DNA of 64,000 nt from Scytonema sp035967975 (GTDB lineage: Bacteria; Cyanobacteriota; Cyanobacteriia; Cyanobacteriales; Nostocaceae). Under the pieces are notes generated by a model that saw nothing but the letters and a program-made list of their open reading frames with translations, had not been told where the DNA came from and did not search any database. The position numbers and the translations under genes are program-made. The stretch lies in assembly GCA_035967975.1 (NCBI GenBank), contig JAWQFQ010000010.1, positions 1 through 64,000 on the forward strand, read 5' to 3'. Positions 8,426 to 17,407 of this stretch are shown here, piece by piece. Positions within the stretch are counted from its first letter, which is position 1. Each line of letters starts with the position of its first letter.

Positions 8426-9517
8426 TTAAAATCCCATCGCCTTTGCTACAGACAATAGGTCTGCATCAATACCTTGCTGAAATTGGCTGTTACTGTGTTT
8501 GATAGCGGTGTCTGGGTCTTTCAGACCGTTCCCGGTCAGGACACAAACGACTGTCGCCCCTGTGGGAACTTGGTCTTTCACTTGTAACAAGCCAGCTACG
8601 GATGCTGCGCTAGCTGGTTCGCAGAAAATGCCTTCTTCTGATGCTAGTAGCCGATAAGCATCCAAAATTTCTGCATCGGTAACGGCTTTGAAACTCCCTA
8701 GACTAGCTTGTTGAGCAGCGACGGCTTTGTCCCAACTGGCTGGGTTACCAATACGAATTGCAGTGGCGATAGTTTCTGGATGCGGTACTGGCTGTCCGTT
8801 CACCAGGGGCGCTGCACCTGCGGCTTGGAATCCCATCATTCGCGGTAGGCGATCGCATTTTCCGGCTTGATGATATTGACAAAAGCCCATCCAGTATGCT
8901 GTGATGTTTCCCGCATTACCGACAGGGATGCAAAGCCAATCGGGGGAATTACCCAAGATATCTACCAGTTCAAACGCAGCTGTTTTTTGACCTTCCAAGC
9001 GGTAGGGATTGACTGAGTTTACTAAAGTAATGGGATAACTTTGGGCCATTTCGCGGACTATTTCCAGCGCCTGGTCAAAATTTCCTTTAATTGCAAGAAC
9101 CTCTGCCCCATACAGTAACGCTTGTGCTAACTTCCCCAGCGCCACGTAACCATCGGGAATTAAGACAAACGCACGCATTTTTCCACGTCTTGCATAAGCC
9201 GCTGCTGATGCTGAGGTATTACCCGTACTGGCACAAATGACCGCTTTTGCGCCCGCTTCCTTTGCTTTGGATATTGCCAATGTCATTCCCCGGTCTTTAA
9301 AACTACCAGTAGGGTTGAGACCATCGTATTTAACGAATACACGCACTTGTCTGCCAATACGTTCTGCAATGGAAGGAACGGGTATCAGGGGAGTATTACC
9401 CTCTTGCAAAGTGACGACAGGTGTCTCGTCAGTGACAGGCAAGTATTCGCGATAGGCTTCTATTAGCCCCAGCCAGGGTTGGCGGTAAGATTGTGCAGCA
9501 GACAGGCTTAGAGTCAC
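8426..9517 (-). CDS. thrC: threonine synthase
   Basis: The 363-residue PLP enzyme converts O-phospho-homoserine to threonine and phosphate, the last step of threonine biosynthesis, in the cytosol. The PLP-binding lysine is K74 in NPTGSFKDRGM. A phosphate-cupping glycine-rich loop is seen in CIPVGNAGNITAYW, and TPLIPVPSIAERIG is typical of the compact (about 350-residue) type of threonine synthase found in cyanobacteria and Bacillus. The C-terminal segment VVCVLTGNGLKDPDTA is diagnostic. Start ATG 9517 gives the normal length. It is monocistronic here, separated by a G-rich repeat from the convergent gene at 7903. Cyanobacteria can carry two paralogues; this is one complete copy. Confidence 0.95.
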   Translation of the reverse strand: MTLSLSAAQSYRQPWLGLIEAYREYLPVTDETPVVTLQEGNTPLIPVPSIAERIGRQVRVFVKYDGLNPTGSFKDRGMTLAISKAKEAGAKAVICASTGNTSASAAAYARRGKMRAFVLIPDGYVALGKLAQALLYGAEVLAIKGNFDQALEIVREMAQSYPITLVNSVNPYRLEGQKTAAFELVDILGNSPDWLCIPVGNAGNITAYWMGFCQYHQAGKCDRLPRMMGFQAAGAAPLVNGQPVPHPETIATAIRIGNPASWDKAVAAQQASLGSFKAVTDAEILDAYRLLASEEGIFCEPASAASVAGLLQVKDQVPTGATVVCVLTGNGLKDPDTAIKHSNSQFQQGIDADLLSVAKAMGF

Positions 9518-9781
9518 GGTATTTTATAATTTTATAAATCCAACTGAAATACGGCAATTGATGGTATATCTTTATTTTGCACACCAGATGCGCTTCTCGC
9601 GCAAGATGGTTATGAACGTGTTTTTTTTTGGAACCAAAGTACGAGCTTATAAGTCACTCAATACACCACATGAGATACGTTACAGATATCCATGAATACT
9701 ATACAATTATTTAATGATTCTTAAAACTTCGCTATTATAATATCTCTAATGGTGTGAGTTGAGTTTTGGATTTATACAACT

Positions 9782-9967
9782 ATGTCTACATCTAGCATTT
9801 CCGAACGCGAGTCCCACACTGACTGGGCAAGCAAATTTAACAAGTGTTTTTACCAAGCCGAGCAGCAGGCTAAGTTCATGCATTTGCAGGAAGAAGTTGA
9901 ATGCCTGCTACAGCAATTGCAAGATATGAAGATGCAACGCATAAGCGCTACCCTAAAGGAGGATTGA
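9782..9967 (+). CDS. small conserved cyanobacterial protein
   Basis: The 61-residue soluble protein is amphipathic and helical (KFNKCFYQAEQQAKFMHLQEE, then ECLLQQLQDMKMQR), suggesting a short coiled coil or helical hairpin. The start is ATG 9782. A clear intrinsic terminator lies about 70 bases beyond the stop, which supports a real, independently transcribed gene. I recall similar small proteins in Nostoc-type genomes, but know of no function. There are no motifs beyond helix propensity. Confidence 0.7.
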   Translation: MSTSSISERESHTDWASKFNKCFYQAEQQAKFMHLQEEVECLLQQLQDMKMQRISATLKED

Positions 9968-10034
9968 GAAACGAATCTATACATCAGAGCTTTTACAGCT
10001 GCCGACATCCGCTGTGAGACGGCAGCACACTCTC

Positions 10035-10069
10035 CCTTAGTCAAAAATCAAAATTTTCTTTGACTAAGG
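10035..10069 (+). terminator. rho-independent terminator
   Basis: An 11-bp perfect stem (CCTTAGTCAAA with TTTGACTAAGG) and 13-base loop are followed by TTTTT. It is placed to terminate the small gene at 9782. Confidence 0.8.
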
Positions 10070-10165
10070 TTTTTAGCTATAATCACGGATACTTTTGGTA
10101 GACTGCCTTGCGAGCACCTGGCGGAAAGCTTTGCGACTGCAACTGCAATTGAAACTGACGAGTGA

Positions 10166-10342
10166 GTTTCTCTTGGAATCAGTATAGATGACTTGGCTGG
10201 GATCAGACAAGATGAAGTATACGAGGACGAGCTTGATTTTTCTGAATATTTGTTAAGTGATGTGAAGAGGAAGCTTTCTGCTGATAAGGACTATATTTCA
10301 ATTCCCTACTCAGGGACTTTCAGGAAATATAGCATTTTCTAG
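10166..10342 (+). pseudogene. orphan protein-like fragment
   Basis: An open frame without an ATG encodes a plausible acidic peptide (IDDLAGIRQDEVYEDELDF, then DKDYISIPYSGTFRKY). It ends where a dispersed repeat beginning TATAGCATTTTCTAG starts, and that repeat contributes the stop. It reads like the remnant of a larger gene cut by repeat insertion. The family is not recognised. Confidence 0.3.
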
Positions 10343-10400
10343 TCTGCAGAGGTATAAATTTATCTGCGTATATTTGCTGGCATCTGCGGTTAATTCTTTC
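10327..10400. repeat. dispersed repeat with ATAAATTTATCTG core
   Basis: It starts TATAGCATTTTCTAGTCTGC and contains AAATTTATCTGCG and GCGGTTAATTCTTTCT. Related copies are at 37853-37913 and, inverted, at 43643-43708. Confidence 0.65.
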
Positions 10401-10416
10401 TGAGCTTGGCTCGCTC

Positions 10417-10477
10417 ACGGGCGAGGACGCCCGTACCACAAGAAATATTGTCCGACTTTTTTATTTGGAACTTCCGA
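10417..10477. repeat. GGGCGTCC-element, half copy
   Basis: CACGGGCGAGGACGCCCGTA is followed by CCACAAG and TTTATTTGGAACTTCC, matching one half of the palindromic family seen whole at 12401 and 21064. Confidence 0.65.
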
Positions 10478-10526
10478 GGAGCACTTGCAGCTGTAGTTCT
10501 TAGCTGATGATAGCTGAGCGCTCAAA

Positions 10527-11954
10527 CTATAACTGTCCTAACAGTTTTTGAATTTGTGCGATAGAATCTTCTGTGATTTCGGGTTGTTCCCTTAACCAAG
10601 CACTTGCTCGTTGCTTACCGTTTTTTGCGGCGATAATTAAGCCTCCCCAAGCAAGTGCTGATTGTCGCTTCGGGTTCACTTGCAATTCTGCTTCCACACG
10701 ATTCCACAACCGTCCTCCATCAGCTTTGAGTTGGGAGGCGATTTCTTGAGCATTTTGTGGTGAAGCCTCAAACACCTGTAGGGCTTTCTCCCAACGACCA
10801 TCTATAATATAGACTACTACCTGTTGACTAGGACTTGCCCAACTGGTATCGGCTTGAGTTGCGGTGAGTTGGGAATGCAAGTGGATAACATCCATTTGTG
10901 CTTGTGCTGCTGCGGAAAAAATTCCTTTATGCTGCTTCTTGAACGATCGCAACCGTTGATAAGCTGGTGTCCACAATCCACTACGAGCTAATAATAGGGC
11001 GTCCTGATAAGATAAATTTTTCAGCGCTGGTGGTGTGAGTGCGATCGCTTCTAAGCCCATGGGGTTGAGCACAGACTTCACAGGTTTGATTTGATAAATT
11101 TTTAATTGTGGTTCTAAACCGATTGTTCGGTCTATTGTTAACTCTTGTTCGCGACTACCAGTCACTTGACGCCATTGAGGGAAATGTCCGTTTGGACTCG
11201 TCCACGGTATCATTAACTGTAAATGAGAGCGTTTGGGATTGTAATGAACGATATAACCGTAAGTAATTATATTTATTCCTTGCTGGCGGTGACCTTGTAA
11301 ATAAAACCAAAAACCTGGTGATGGCGTCTCTCCTTCAAAACGCCCGACTTCATCCAAAGGTAAAGAAAGGCTAGAGCCTTGATTGTCATCTGTCTCATTG
11401 ACGAAGGGAGAAACAACAAAGGATTCTTCAGGACCGATTATAGGTAGTTGATTTGCCAAATGATAGTACTTTTCTAATGTAGGCTGAAGTTCTAAATCTT
11501 GCGATCGCTGATAAACTCTGAGTTCAACGATAGATTGACAATTCGTTTGACAGTGCGATCGCTCTTTAAAAATTGGTAGTAAGAAAGATGCTGCGCTATT
11601 TCCTTCTAAAGGTAGGATTTTTCCTGCGACCAACCCCTGTTTGTCTAGAGAAGCTTGAATTTGTTTAAAAGTTTGGGAACGTTCGGTGTTATTCAAAGAT
11701 ATTTGCGCCCATTCTGGTACAAGTTTATTAAACCAGCTGACCTGATAAGGATTTAATATCAATTGGATGCTAATCCAGGCAAAAGTTACAATCAAACCTG
11801 CGCTGCTCAATAAAACAGCTATTGCTACCACCGTTCCCAGCCTACCACCCTGTTTGGGCTTTTTTTTTGATTTTTTATAAATATGCTTGACTGCGCCTCG
11901 TTTGGACTGATTATGTCTGTGTGGTTTTGGCGCAGAATTTGATGGAGTTACCAT
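10527..11954 (-). CDS. conserved single-pass membrane protein, unknown function
   Basis: The 475-residue protein has a very basic N-terminus (residues 1-38, many Lys/Arg/His) followed by one strong transmembrane helix (about 42-68, VVAIAVLLSSAGLIVTFAWI). A large, presumably extracytoplasmic, domain follows. The C-terminal half (about 305-475) is helical and TPR-like, with ALLLARSGLWTPAYQRLRS, ALQVFEASPQNAQEI and ALAWGGLIIAAKNGKQRASAWL. This topology suggests an envelope-anchored protein with a protein-interaction domain. No catalytic motif is visible. The preferred start ATG 11954 keeps the basic N-terminus that would orient the helix. I recognise it only as a conserved cyanobacterial type. 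Confidence 0.8.
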   Translation of the reverse strand: MVTPSNSAPKPHRHNQSKRGAVKHIYKKSKKKPKQGGRLGTVVAIAVLLSSAGLIVTFAWISIQLILNPYQVSWFNKLVPEWAQISLNNTERSQTFKQIQASLDKQGLVAGKILPLEGNSAASFLLPIFKERSHCQTNCQSIVELRVYQRSQDLELQPTLEKYYHLANQLPIIGPEESFVVSPFVNETDDNQGSSLSLPLDEVGRFEGETPSPGFWFYLQGHRQQGINIITYGYIVHYNPKRSHLQLMIPWTSPNGHFPQWRQVTGSREQELTIDRTIGLEPQLKIYQIKPVKSVLNPMGLEAIALTPPALKNLSYQDALLLARSGLWTPAYQRLRSFKKQHKGIFSAAAQAQMDVIHLHSQLTATQADTSWASPSQQVVVYIIDGRWEKALQVFEASPQNAQEIASQLKADGGRLWNRVEAELQVNPKRQSALAWGGLIIAAKNGKQRASAWLREQPEITEDSIAQIQKLLGQL

Positions 11955-12330
11955 ACTATTTCTTTACAAATCCAGTAATATAGTTCTGCTAAAGTATTTT
12001 CCTTTATACTCGTGTTTTTCATATCTTGCACTCTATTTATTAAAATCAGTAAATTCACTCATGTCATCCCAAAAACTGCTTAATACACTTTGAGCATAGG
12101 TGTGTGTGAGTAGAGTGTAAAAAGTGAAAAGGTAGACTGCTTTGCGGTTATTGTAGTACTGTATCAACTCTCTTATCTTTAATTTTAAGAGGGAACAGGC
12201 TACCAAAAAATCAATGCTCTTTTTAATAAGCAGCAATGAACTCAAGGTTGTGTTGAATGGAAAAACTTAAAGACACGGAAGTATAAAGATGAGTTTCTTT
12301 GTATTTCCGTATTTTTTTGTTTATAAAGCA

Positions 12331-12365
12331 GAGAAACCTGGTTTCGCAGAAGTTACCGGGTTTCT
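12331..12365. repeat. AGAAACC hairpin repeat, diverged
   Basis: GAGAAACCTGGTTTC and GTTACCGGGTTTCT arms; a mutated member of the hairpin family. Confidence 0.65.
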
Positions 12366-12400
12366 GAGTCCCGCAATTTTCCCAAATTAAAGATAGTTCA

Positions 12401-12510
12401 AGGGAGTTCCAAATAAAAAGTAATCAACAATCTCTTGTGGTTACAGATTCAAAGGACGGGAGGGGACGCCCGTATCACAAGATGGATAATTTATTTAGTG
12501 GAAGTCCCTA
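12401..12510. repeat. full copy of palindromic GGGCGTCC element (MITE-like)
   Basis: About 110 bases with inverted ends AGGGAGTTCCAAATAAA and TTTATTTAGTGGAAGTCCCT and an internal CTTGTGG/CACAAG plus GGACGCCCGT core. There is no ORF. It lies in the 628-base spacer 11955-12582, in which I see no gene. Confidence 0.75.
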
Positions 12511-12582
12511 TACCAATTTCCTAAAATCCGGTAGTCTTTGGCGGAAAAGGAGTAATTACGAATTACAAATTACGAATTTGTA

Positions 12583-13812
12583 TTATACGCCTATTTTTTG
12601 ACTGATAAGGGCTTGCTCATATCTTTGACCAGCAATTTTCCACGTGAATTCACTTTCCACTAATTGTCTACCGTTATAAGATAGCCTAGCTCGTAATTGT
12701 GGATTTTCAAATACTTGACCAATGGCGTTAACATACTCATTGGGCTGATTTGCGCGTAATGCTCTTAATGGTAAATTTTCTGTATCTACAACCAGTCCTT
12801 CTAAACCGCGATCGCTAGCTACGACAGGTACACCCGCAGCCATCGCTTCTAAAGTTTTGTTCTTAATCCCAAATCCAGTCCGCATGGGGATAACACAGAC
12901 AGTCGCTTTATGTAAATAATCCACCATTGAATTGACTCGTCCGGTAACCGTTACTCCTAGTTTGTCTTGGAGTGCTAAAACTGATGATGCGGGACGAGAA
13001 CCAACAATCTCAAACGTGGTATCGGGGTAGAGCTTCTGAATTTCTGGTAAAATTTCATGCGTAAAAAAGCAAACCGCGTCAATGTTTGCTAAATTGTCCA
13101 TCGCACCAATGAAGATGATACTATGTCCTCCCGGATCTGTGGTACGGTTGGGAAATGAATCCAAGTCTACGCCATTGGGAATTACTACTATTTGACTGTT
13201 AGGGTTAAATTCTTGCATCTGAACCCTATCTTCCTCCGTTGTCACCACAATTGTTGAGAATTTAGAACAGTAACGTTGTTCGTAGCGACGCAAAAGCGGT
13301 AAGTAGAGTTGGTCACGAAATCGATTTTCAGAAATTCCTGTTTCCAACTGATTGCGACAAGTTCCGTAGACAGAGCTATGAATATTGACTACGGTGTTGA
13401 GTTGTTTTTGGAAATAGGGATGGACGTACACTTCGTTGACGCTATGCTCGCAAGTTAAGACATCACATTTTCCAGTACTCACAAAATTATCAATCCAGTT
13501 TTGCATCTCAATTGAGTAGCGGCTCAATACACTTGGTGGTGTTCCTGTCAAAATGAAATTAGCAAAGCGTTGAATTTTTTGTAGTATTTTACCGGATTTA
13601 CTGCTCTCTTTTGGACGTGCAAAAAGAACTAGGTTAGTAACACAGCTTCGCAATCCTTCAATATCTGCATTAGTCACATCAGGTTCTCGCTGAGTGACCA
13701 AGGTGACAGTATGGCGTTGGCTGAGATACTTAAGTAAATTAAATGTCCTGACTTGAGTTCCCCCTCTTGTCGGTGGATAGGGAAATGTAGAAGAAAGCAT
13801 CAAGATGTTCAT
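12583..13812 (-). CDS. glycosyltransferase family 4-type (GT-B)
   Basis: The 409-residue GT-B enzyme probably transfers a sugar from a nucleotide-sugar donor to an exopolysaccharide or glycolipid acceptor. The N-terminal acceptor domain opens with MNILMLSSTFPYPPTRGGTQ, containing the GG loop typical of GT4. The C-terminal donor domain has IIFIGAMDNLANIDAV and the EX7E-like segment GFGIKNKTLEAMAAGVPVVA, where the glutamate contacts the donor nucleotide. It lacks a signal peptide and is cytosolic or membrane-associated. It is divergent to three further glycosyltransferase-like genes (14197-17179), implying a small polysaccharide-modifying cluster. Substrate is not predictable. Confidence 0.9.
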   Translation of the reverse strand: MNILMLSSTFPYPPTRGGTQVRTFNLLKYLSQRHTVTLVTQREPDVTNADIEGLRSCVTNLVLFARPKESSKSGKILQKIQRFANFILTGTPPSVLSRYSIEMQNWIDNFVSTGKCDVLTCEHSVNEVYVHPYFQKQLNTVVNIHSSVYGTCRNQLETGISENRFRDQLYLPLLRRYEQRYCSKFSTIVVTTEEDRVQMQEFNPNSQIVVIPNGVDLDSFPNRTTDPGGHSIIFIGAMDNLANIDAVCFFTHEILPEIQKLYPDTTFEIVGSRPASSVLALQDKLGVTVTGRVNSMVDYLHKATVCVIPMRTGFGIKNKTLEAMAAGVPVVASDRGLEGLVVDTENLPLRALRANQPNEYVNAIGQVFENPQLRARLSYNGRQLVESEFTWKIAGQRYEQALISQKIGV

Positions 13813-13860
13813 AAGTTAACACGTAGTGTGACTCATTGTTTAACACATATTTGTAAAGAA

Positions 13861-13894
13861 AGGGGGTAGGGTGTGGGGGATAGGGTGTAGGGGA
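13861..13894. repeat. G-rich GTGTAGGG repeat
   Basis: AGGGGGTAGGGTGTGGGGGA is followed by TAGGGTGTAGGGG. It belongs to the same family as 7806-7867; a further short copy lies at 14018-14035. Confidence 0.75.
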
Positions 13895-13941
13895 AAAGAG
13901 TTAGAGATTGAAAGGTGAGCTTTGACATCTACCCAAAATTA

Positions 13942-13975
13942 GAGAAACCCGGTTTCTTAAAGAAACCGGGTTTCT
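13942..13975. repeat. AGAAACCCGGTTTCT hairpin repeat
   Basis: A near-perfect inverted repeat with a TTAA centre. It lies in the 384-base repeat-filled spacer 13813-14196, which has no gene. Confidence 0.8.
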
Positions 13976-14196
13976 GGTGGTTTCACCGAACCTCAACTAC
14001 GTATCCCTTACAGTCTTGAGGGTGTAGGGGGAAAGAGGTAGAGAACTGTGCTGCAAAACGAACGAATGAAAAGTCTTTTTTTCTACATTCTGTTTTACCC
14101 TTTTGCTGATGTACTAGTATGTAAGTCTTGTTATCCTTCTCTATACAAGTTCGTGAATTTTTCTGTAGTTTACGGAAATATACAGGGGATTTGCCG

Positions 14197-15216
14197 ATGA
14201 AAGCTTTCGGTGTTTATACTCTTGCTAATGATACTGTTTATAACCAGTTAGTAGCATTGCTGAATAGCATTGAGGCAAATGTGAGTTCAGATGTTCCTAT
14301 TTGTGTTATTCCCTATAGTAAACGACTAGACTTGGTGAAGCAGGAAGTTGAATCTCGTGAAAATGTGACTCTTTTTGAAGATTGGGATGCTCTTCAGTGC
14401 TGTGATGATTTTGTGAATGAGGTTTGGGAGGCTCATCCAAGAGCGCAGGAATCCAGATTCAATCATCCTGGTTGGTACAAAGGTTTTGTACATAGAAAGT
14501 TTGCTTCTTTTTTCGGCGAATTTGAAAAATTTGTGTTTTATGATGCTGATAGTTTAGCAATGAAACCTATTGATGACATCTGGGAGAAACTGGATAGTTA
14601 CGATTTAGTTTTCAATGATTGGGAACACGCTAAACCTAGACCATTGACAGAGGTCGATTTAGATGTGATTGAGAAAGTGACTCAGTTCACAGAAGCCGAT
14701 TTACGACCAAAGCTCCATTGTGATAGTTTCTTTGGCTCTAAAAGATATGTTTTTAGTAGAGAAGATTTAGAAAATTTAAAAGAACGATTGGTTGAGAAAC
14801 GGGAAGTTGAATGGATTCGCCCCAGTTCTTGGTGGTCTAGTTCTGGATTATTTACTTACATGACTTTACATGGCGATCGCACCATGTTTAACTTTACCCT
14901 TAGTCCTAACGGTCAAGACAGAACTGGGAATTGCGCTAATGCAGATCCATTTGTGAATATCAACAATATTCTCTACAATCAAGAAGGATTAAAACCAATT
15001 CATCGCATTCATTACATGAGCTACTCTTCTCAAGACTTCGCTCGACTGTGTCAAGGTGAAGACGTTGATATTCGTTATAAGGAAGAGTTTTTATACTATC
15101 GATTCCTCAAGTATCCAGAACAAAAACCCACAGTGTTAACTCCACCAAGCCAATTAGCAAAAGTTAGTCGGCTTTTGCAAAAAGGTGTTAAAAAAGTCAA
15201 ACAAACAATTTCATAA
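14197..15216 (+). CDS. GT-A fold glycosyltransferase-like protein (DXD type)
   Basis: The protein is 339 residues from ATG 14197. An upstream in-frame TTG at 14128 would add 23 residues, but the ATG has a good AGGGGA ribosome site and opens directly on the fold (MKAFGVYTLANDTVYNQLV). The core HRKFASFFGEFEKFVFYDAD contains a D-A-D motif at 116-118, the metal/nucleotide-binding DXD of GT-A and GT8-like transferases. A conserved WWSSSGLFTY segment lies around 205. It is probably a cytosolic sugar transferase acting with the next two genes; spacing to the next gene is 30 bases. Donor and acceptor are unknown. Confidence 0.8.
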   Translation: MKAFGVYTLANDTVYNQLVALLNSIEANVSSDVPICVIPYSKRLDLVKQEVESRENVTLFEDWDALQCCDDFVNEVWEAHPRAQESRFNHPGWYKGFVHRKFASFFGEFEKFVFYDADSLAMKPIDDIWEKLDSYDLVFNDWEHAKPRPLTEVDLDVIEKVTQFTEADLRPKLHCDSFFGSKRYVFSREDLENLKERLVEKREVEWIRPSSWWSSSGLFTYMTLHGDRTMFNFTLSPNGQDRTGNCANADPFVNINNILYNQEGLKPIHRIHYMSYSSQDFARLCQGEDVDIRYKEEFLYYRFLKYPEQKPTVLTPPSQLAKVSRLLQKGVKKVKQTIS

Positions 15217-15246
15217 TCATACCCCTATCTTTGTTGTTTTGGACAT

Positions 15247-16047
15247 ATGCTTGTCTTTATAATACCTCTTAAAAGTCCACAGGTTTCAAAATCATGGACT
15301 AAAGTGTGTCAAATTTTTAACAGAACAATTCAATCCATTTGTAACCAAAGTATTGGTGAATTTAGAGTTCTAGTTGTTTGTAGTGAAAAGCCAAATATAA
15401 AATTTAACCATAATTTTATTACGTACATTCAAGTGGATTTTCCAATACCAGCATCGGATTATGAATCGAAGGAATTAGATAGAACGCGCAAAGTTCTGAC
15501 GGGGCTTATCTATGCTAAACAACTCAACCCATCACACATAATGTGTGTAGATGCGGATGATTGCGTAAGTAGACACATAGCTGAATATGTGAAACAGCAT
15601 CCTCAAAGCTACGGCTGGTTCATCAAAAAAGGTTACGTATATAAAGATGGTGCTAACATCATCCGCATCATGAGAAAAGGATTTGACCAATTTTGCGGAA
15701 CAAGTCATATTATTAGATATGATTGCTTTGATTTACCTGAAACTGTAGATGAAGATGAGCACATACAGCTAATATATAAGTACTATCTCCACAGACAGGT
15801 AAGAAATACACTGGCGAATAAAGGGATTGCGATCGAGCCTTTACCCTTTGCTGGTGCAGTTTATGTTGTAGGAAATACGGAAAATATTTATGTTGGTGTT
15901 GAAGACCAAGGTAGAAAAATTTCGCTGCAAACCAGATTATTACGTATGAAAGCTTTGTTTGATAATCGTTTATTGACAAGATCGATTCGTGAGGAGTTTG
16001 GCTTGTTTGATGTTTCTAAGACTCCTAGTCATGGAATTTTTGATTGA
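15247..16047 (+). CDS. glycosyltransferase family 2-like protein
   Basis: The 266-residue protein has a GT-A N-terminus (MLVFIIPLKSPQVSKSWTKV) with sheet-forming strands and a metal-binding D-A-D-D motif at 102-105 (HIMCVDADDCVSRHI). It is shorter than typical GT2 enzymes, and the C-terminal catalytic-base region is not obvious. It follows the 14197 gene by 30 bases and precedes another GT2, so it is probably part of one transcription unit for glycan synthesis. Start ATG 15247 is the first in frame and sits at the fold boundary. Confidence 0.75.
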   Translation: MLVFIIPLKSPQVSKSWTKVCQIFNRTIQSICNQSIGEFRVLVVCSEKPNIKFNHNFITYIQVDFPIPASDYESKELDRTRKVLTGLIYAKQLNPSHIMCVDADDCVSRHIAEYVKQHPQSYGWFIKKGYVYKDGANIIRIMRKGFDQFCGTSHIIRYDCFDLPETVDEDEHIQLIYKYYLHRQVRNTLANKGIAIEPLPFAGAVYVVGNTENIYVGVEDQGRKISLQTRLLRMKALFDNRLLTRSIREEFGLFDVSKTPSHGIFD

Positions 16048-16182
16048 GCAAAGTGACTGGCTTAGGAGACTTTGAGTGAATAAGAAACCGTAGATACACG
16101 CAGATGTACGCAGATAAAAACCTTCCCTCGCCATCTATGAAATGGGGCTTTATAATTGTGGTGCAGAATATGTTTAACAATT

Positions 16183-16221
16183 CACTACTAACCACTAACC
16201 ACTATCCACTATCCACTAACT
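16183..16221. repeat. heptamer STRR array (CCACTAA)
   Basis: ACTACTAACCACTAACC and ACTATCCACTATCCACTAAC units lie immediately upstream of the GT2 gene. Confidence 0.85.
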
Positions 16222-16231
16222 AAAAAAACTT

Positions 16232-17179
16232 GTGCCTAAAGTCAGCGTTTGTATTCCAACTTTTAATCGTATCAATCTGTTACCTGTTGCTATTGATAGT
16301 GTACTACAGCAGACATACCAAGACTTTGAGTTAATTGTCTGTGATGACGGTTCTGTGGATGGTACACCAGAATTTATGTCTCAATATACGGACAGCCGAA
16401 TCAAATACATTCGCCACCCCCAGAATATTGGTAAAAGCAATAATATGCGCTCTGGCTTCGATGCTGCAACGGGGGAGTATTTTATTAAGTTTGATGATGA
16501 CGACAGGTTAACTCCAGAATTTTTAGCACGTACCTCTGTTATCCTCGACAAAGACCCAAGTATTGATTTTGTAGGTACTGACCACTGGGTGATTAATATC
16601 GACAATGTTCGTGATGAAGCGATCACTCAGGAGAATTCGCGACGTTGGGGAAGGATGGATTTAGCAGAGGGTATTGTTGATAACTTGCTGGAAGTTGTCT
16701 TTGTTAAGCAAAGCTTCCAAATAGGAGCAACTTTATTTCGTCGTTCCACCTTACAAGAGTTGGGATTTATGCAGCCCAATTGGCAAAATTGTGAGGATAA
16801 TGATTTATTCGTGCGTCTGGCTTTGGCTGGGAAGAAGGGTTATTATTTACCTGAATTGCTGATGGAGTATCGCTTCCACGCCCAACAGCAAGGTATTGAT
16901 AGAGCAATTCCTTATTTACGGGATAAGGTGCAGTATTTGGAAAGTTATCAATTTGAGCCTGAGAAGTTGGAGAGAATTAGACAGGAGCGTCTCGCAGAAA
17001 CACAGTTATTGCTGGGATTGCGGCTGATTGAAAAGGGTGAAACACAAAAAGGACGAGAACTCGTTTTGGCTGGTCAGTCTTTTTCTACCTCTAAAGCTTG
17101 GACGGGTTTGGTGCTGTCTGTTTTACCCACCAGGTCGCGTCCTTGGGCTTTTGATTTGGTTAGGCGTGTCAGGGGGTAA
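16232..17179 (+). CDS. glycosyltransferase family 2
   Basis: The 315-residue GT2 enzyme starts at GTG 16232. The classic opening VSVCIPTFNRINLLPVAIDS is followed by ELIVCDDGSVDGT, where nucleotide-sugar binding aspartates occur, and FIKFDDDDRLTPEF, the DXD region. A catalytic-base ED-type motif lies in NCEDNDLFVRLALAG. It has no transmembrane segments. The start lies only 11 bases after a heptamer repeat array, so its ribosome site may be repeat-derived. It is the third gene in the glycosyltransferase run; the polysaccharide product is unknown. Confidence 0.9.
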   Translation: MPKVSVCIPTFNRINLLPVAIDSVLQQTYQDFELIVCDDGSVDGTPEFMSQYTDSRIKYIRHPQNIGKSNNMRSGFDAATGEYFIKFDDDDRLTPEFLARTSVILDKDPSIDFVGTDHWVINIDNVRDEAITQENSRRWGRMDLAEGIVDNLLEVVFVKQSFQIGATLFRRSTLQELGFMQPNWQNCEDNDLFVRLALAGKKGYYLPELLMEYRFHAQQQGIDRAIPYLRDKVQYLESYQFEPEKLERIRQERLAETQLLLGLRLIEKGETQKGRELVLAGQSFSTSKAWTGLVLSVLPTRSRPWAFDLVRRVRG

Positions 17180-17189
17180 GTTGGGTTCG

Positions 17190-17220
17190 TTCGTAGTAGC
17201 GCTTTAGCGCATGCATCGCA
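17190..17220. repeat. GCGCTTTAGCGCATGC repeat
   Basis: TAGTAGCGCTTTAGCGCATG contains the palindromic core GCGCTTTAGCGC. Copies are at 39462-39492 and 50635-50667. Confidence 0.7.
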
Positions 17221-17232
17221 ATTACAAATTAG

Positions 17233-17303
17233 ATAAGCCCTGAATTAAAATTCGGGCTAAAAGCTCAAACCCGTTAAAACGGGTTAAAAATCACATCCAG
17301 TCA
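17233..17303. repeat. CCCGTTAAAACGGG repeat
   Basis: A 70-base block with two hairpins (AAAATTCGGGCT and CCCGTTAAAACGGG) is nearly identical to 19836-19907 and is partly present, inverted, at 39604-39652. Confidence 0.85.
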
Positions 17304-17407
17304 GATTTAGCTGACTTTAGCTCTCAGCGGTGAAATTTATTTCTTGGTTCTATCCCTTGCAGTATTAGAATAATTCTAAGAAAACATTTCTGTTATGTAC
17401 TATTTTG

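Noticed and set aside
12033..12245. Minus-strand 70-aa frame
   Set aside because: No recognisable motif, no good ribosome site, low complexity and unusual composition; not supported as a gene.
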